DNA of 7,702 bases from JARRRL01 sp037380725. GTDB taxonomy: Bacteria > Pseudomonadota > Gammaproteobacteria > Pseudomonadales > JANQJO01. The DNA lies in the NCBI GenBank assembly GCA_037380725.1, contig JARRRL010000113.1, forward strand, positions 1-7,702, written 5' to 3'. Under the pieces are notes generated by a model that was not told where the DNA came from, did no database searches, and saw only the letters and a program-made list of their open reading frames with translations. The position numbers were made by a program, and so were the translations under genes. Each line of letters starts with the position of its first letter. Positions within the stretch are counted from its first letter, which is position 1. Below, piece after piece: positions 6,519 to 7,702 of the stretch.

Positions 6519-7702
6519 TTACCCCTTTGAGAAAGGGATGATGTTTTTATCGCTCATGTTTAACTGAGTAGCGTCAACAGAAATAATAGGCAGCTTCACT
6601 TTTATAACTCCTTTTTCAACTTCTAAATGACCTTTATTTTCATTAATAATGTTTCTCAGAGTGTGCAGTCGTAAAGCGGACAGCGTCGATCTTTTTTTGT
6701 TGTTTAAGATAGTGTTTTCTGATTGCTCGATTGTACTCCTTGTGGGGTATTGGCATACTATGGTTAGCCCTTCATCATCATCTTTTTTAGCGTTGACCGT
6801 GACTATAATTCCTTTGTGGCTACATTCATCAAATGCGTGAGAAAAAATTTTTTGCAATACCAGCTTAAGAAAAGTGACGTCGATTAAAAACGAATGATCA
6901 GAAACGTGTATTATGGGTTCTATGGGCTTGTTTAGTGTCTTTCCGAGATCCACATAATCCGTTATTAATTCTGTTATTGCTTGCTGTATGTTAATAAAAT
7001 GATTTGAAATGGGAATGGGTTTTTCTCTTTCTAAAATAGACTGCGTTTCCGAGTAGGCAGAGTCAATATTTTGCATTGCATTTTCAATAGCTTTTGCCTT
7101 AAATTCATTTATTTGTCCAGTCAGTTTTTGCTCGTGCTTGGCGATGCTTTCTATAAGGGATCGAGCCAATAGTACCGAAGGGCAAATTATGGTTTTCAAT
7201 TTAATTTTTAATTCTTGGTATAAGTGACGATTCCCTTCCGCTTCATCTAAAAGATTGCCAATGGTTTCGTAACAGTCGATAAGATCTTTTTGTGTTTTAA
7301 AAAGTTGGCTTTCTTTTTGATCGCACAAACTGATGAGATCAGATACTTTTTCTCTTATTGATTTTAGCTCCGTGACGTCAAATTTTGTTTTTGTATTGTC
7401 TGTGGTGTCTCCGTTCATAGAGACTATGTCCTTTATCGATGAGCTTATGGCCTTCAGGAAAAAATGACAAATTAGTATGGATAAAACAAGTGCTGAAAAA
7501 CAGATTAACAAAACTATATACAAAAATTCCAATTTGGTTTCATGGTACGGGGTCGTTTTGTAATATACAGAAACGGATCCAATGGCCTCTGGGTGACTTT
7601 TACTGGTTCTGTCGCAAGAATGAGGCATCGTGGTACGATCATCTACATCACTTAGCCACTTGCAGACACCGATGGACAAATAATGATCAGTTTCAAAGGA
7701 AG
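6519..7702 (-). CDS. Membrane sensor resembling a histidine kinase, catalytically degenerate (5' partial)
   Basis: Numbering counts the TTG at 7677-7679 as residue 1, but the frame stays open to the window edge, so the true start is outside. An extracytoplasmic end (to about 49, with GSVSVYYKTTPYHE) precedes one membrane helix (51-75), a HAMP-like or coiled-coil linker (about 76-150), a DHp-like helical pair (about 150-220) and a HATPase-like fold (about 258-365). The H-box is recognisable as YQELKIKLKTI, but Gln155 stands where the phosphoacceptor His should be and Lys160 where Pro is usual. In the HATPase part the N-box Asn positions are Lys277 and His281, the G1 Asp position is Gln310, and the G2 Gly motif is replaced by STLSALRL. 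Canonical ATP binding and autophosphorylation are therefore unlikely. It is the first visible gene of the unit with the protease and the receptor, so it may act as a ligand-sensing or scaffolding pseudokinase. Confidence 0.75.
   Translation of the reverse strand, partial: SFETDHYLSIGVCKWLSDVDDRTTMPHSCDRTSKSHPEAIGSVSVYYKTTPYHETKLEFLYIVLLICFSALVLSILICHFFLKAISSSIKDIVSMNGDTTDNTKTKFDVTELKSIREKVSDLISLCDQKESQLFKTQKDLIDCYETIGNLLDEAEGNRHLYQELKIKLKTIICPSVLLARSLIESIAKHEQKLTGQINEFKAKAIENAMQNIDSAYSETQSILEREKPIPISNHFINIQQAITELITDYVDLGKTLNKPIEPIIHVSDHSFLIDVTFLKLVLQKIFSHAFDECSHKGIIVTVNAKKDDDEGLTIVCQYPTRSTIEQSENTILNNKKRSTLSALRLHTLRNIINENKGHLEVEKGVIKVKLPIISVDATQLNMSDKNIIPFSKG
6522..6528 (-). promoter_or_regulatory. 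Ribosome-binding site of the CPBP protease inside the upstream gene
   Basis: AAAGGGG on the minus strand (6528 down to 6522) sits 9 bases before the protease ATG and within the last codons of the kinase-like gene. This layout is typical of translationally coupled genes. Confidence 0.5.

Noticed and set aside
1..7702. CRISPR arrays, tRNA or rRNA genes
   Set aside because: No regularly spaced repeats, cloverleaf-like segments or rRNA-like sequence were seen on either strand by eye.

Overview
The window looks like chromosomal DNA of a Gram-negative bacterium, most likely a gammaproteobacterium. The grounds are a TonB-dependent outer-membrane receptor, a PqaA-type secreted hydrolase with a Sec signal peptide, and a histone-like protein of a type I know mainly from gammaproteobacteria and their phages. 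This assignment is an inference from gene families. Base composition is moderate to AT-rich; the three minus-strand genes on the right look more AT-rich than the hydrolase gene.

Left part (1-1355) is a degraded accessory region. It holds the tail of an unknown ORF (to 46), an 11-bp perfect inverted repeat (47-96), and the frameshifted C-terminal remnant of a kinesin-light-chain-like TPR protein (to 278). An antisense zinc-ribbon fragment that resembles the N-terminus of a transposase follows (265-540), then an unknown ORF broken at an A7 run (to 770). A second, more decayed copy of the TPR tail lies at 791-905. About 450 bases with no convincing gene come next. The pattern suggests a TPR array broken up by duplication and by mobile DNA that has since decayed.

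Middle part (1356-3496, plus strand) carries a short HU-like DNA-binding protein. Its reading frame is cut by a stop codon, yet a recognisable family sequence continues in frame after the stop. It is followed by a complete PqaA-type (PhoPQ-activated pathogenicity-related) alpha/beta hydrolase, predicted to be exported, with an intact Ser-Asp-His triad.

Right part (3502-7702, minus strand) is a tight three-gene unit read from right to left. The order is a membrane sensor resembling a histidine kinase (5' end outside the window), a CPBP/CAAX-type intramembrane metalloprotease 6 bases downstream, and a TonB-dependent receptor 20 bases after that. The kinase-like protein keeps the overall shape of a DHp-HATPase module but has lost the phosphoacceptor His and all the nucleotide-binding boxes, so it is probably a pseudokinase. 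A pseudokinase sensor, an intramembrane protease and an outer-membrane receptor in one unit is the most unusual thing here and could be an envelope signalling or uptake module. The hydrolase gene converges on this unit with only 5 bases between stop codons and no visible terminator.
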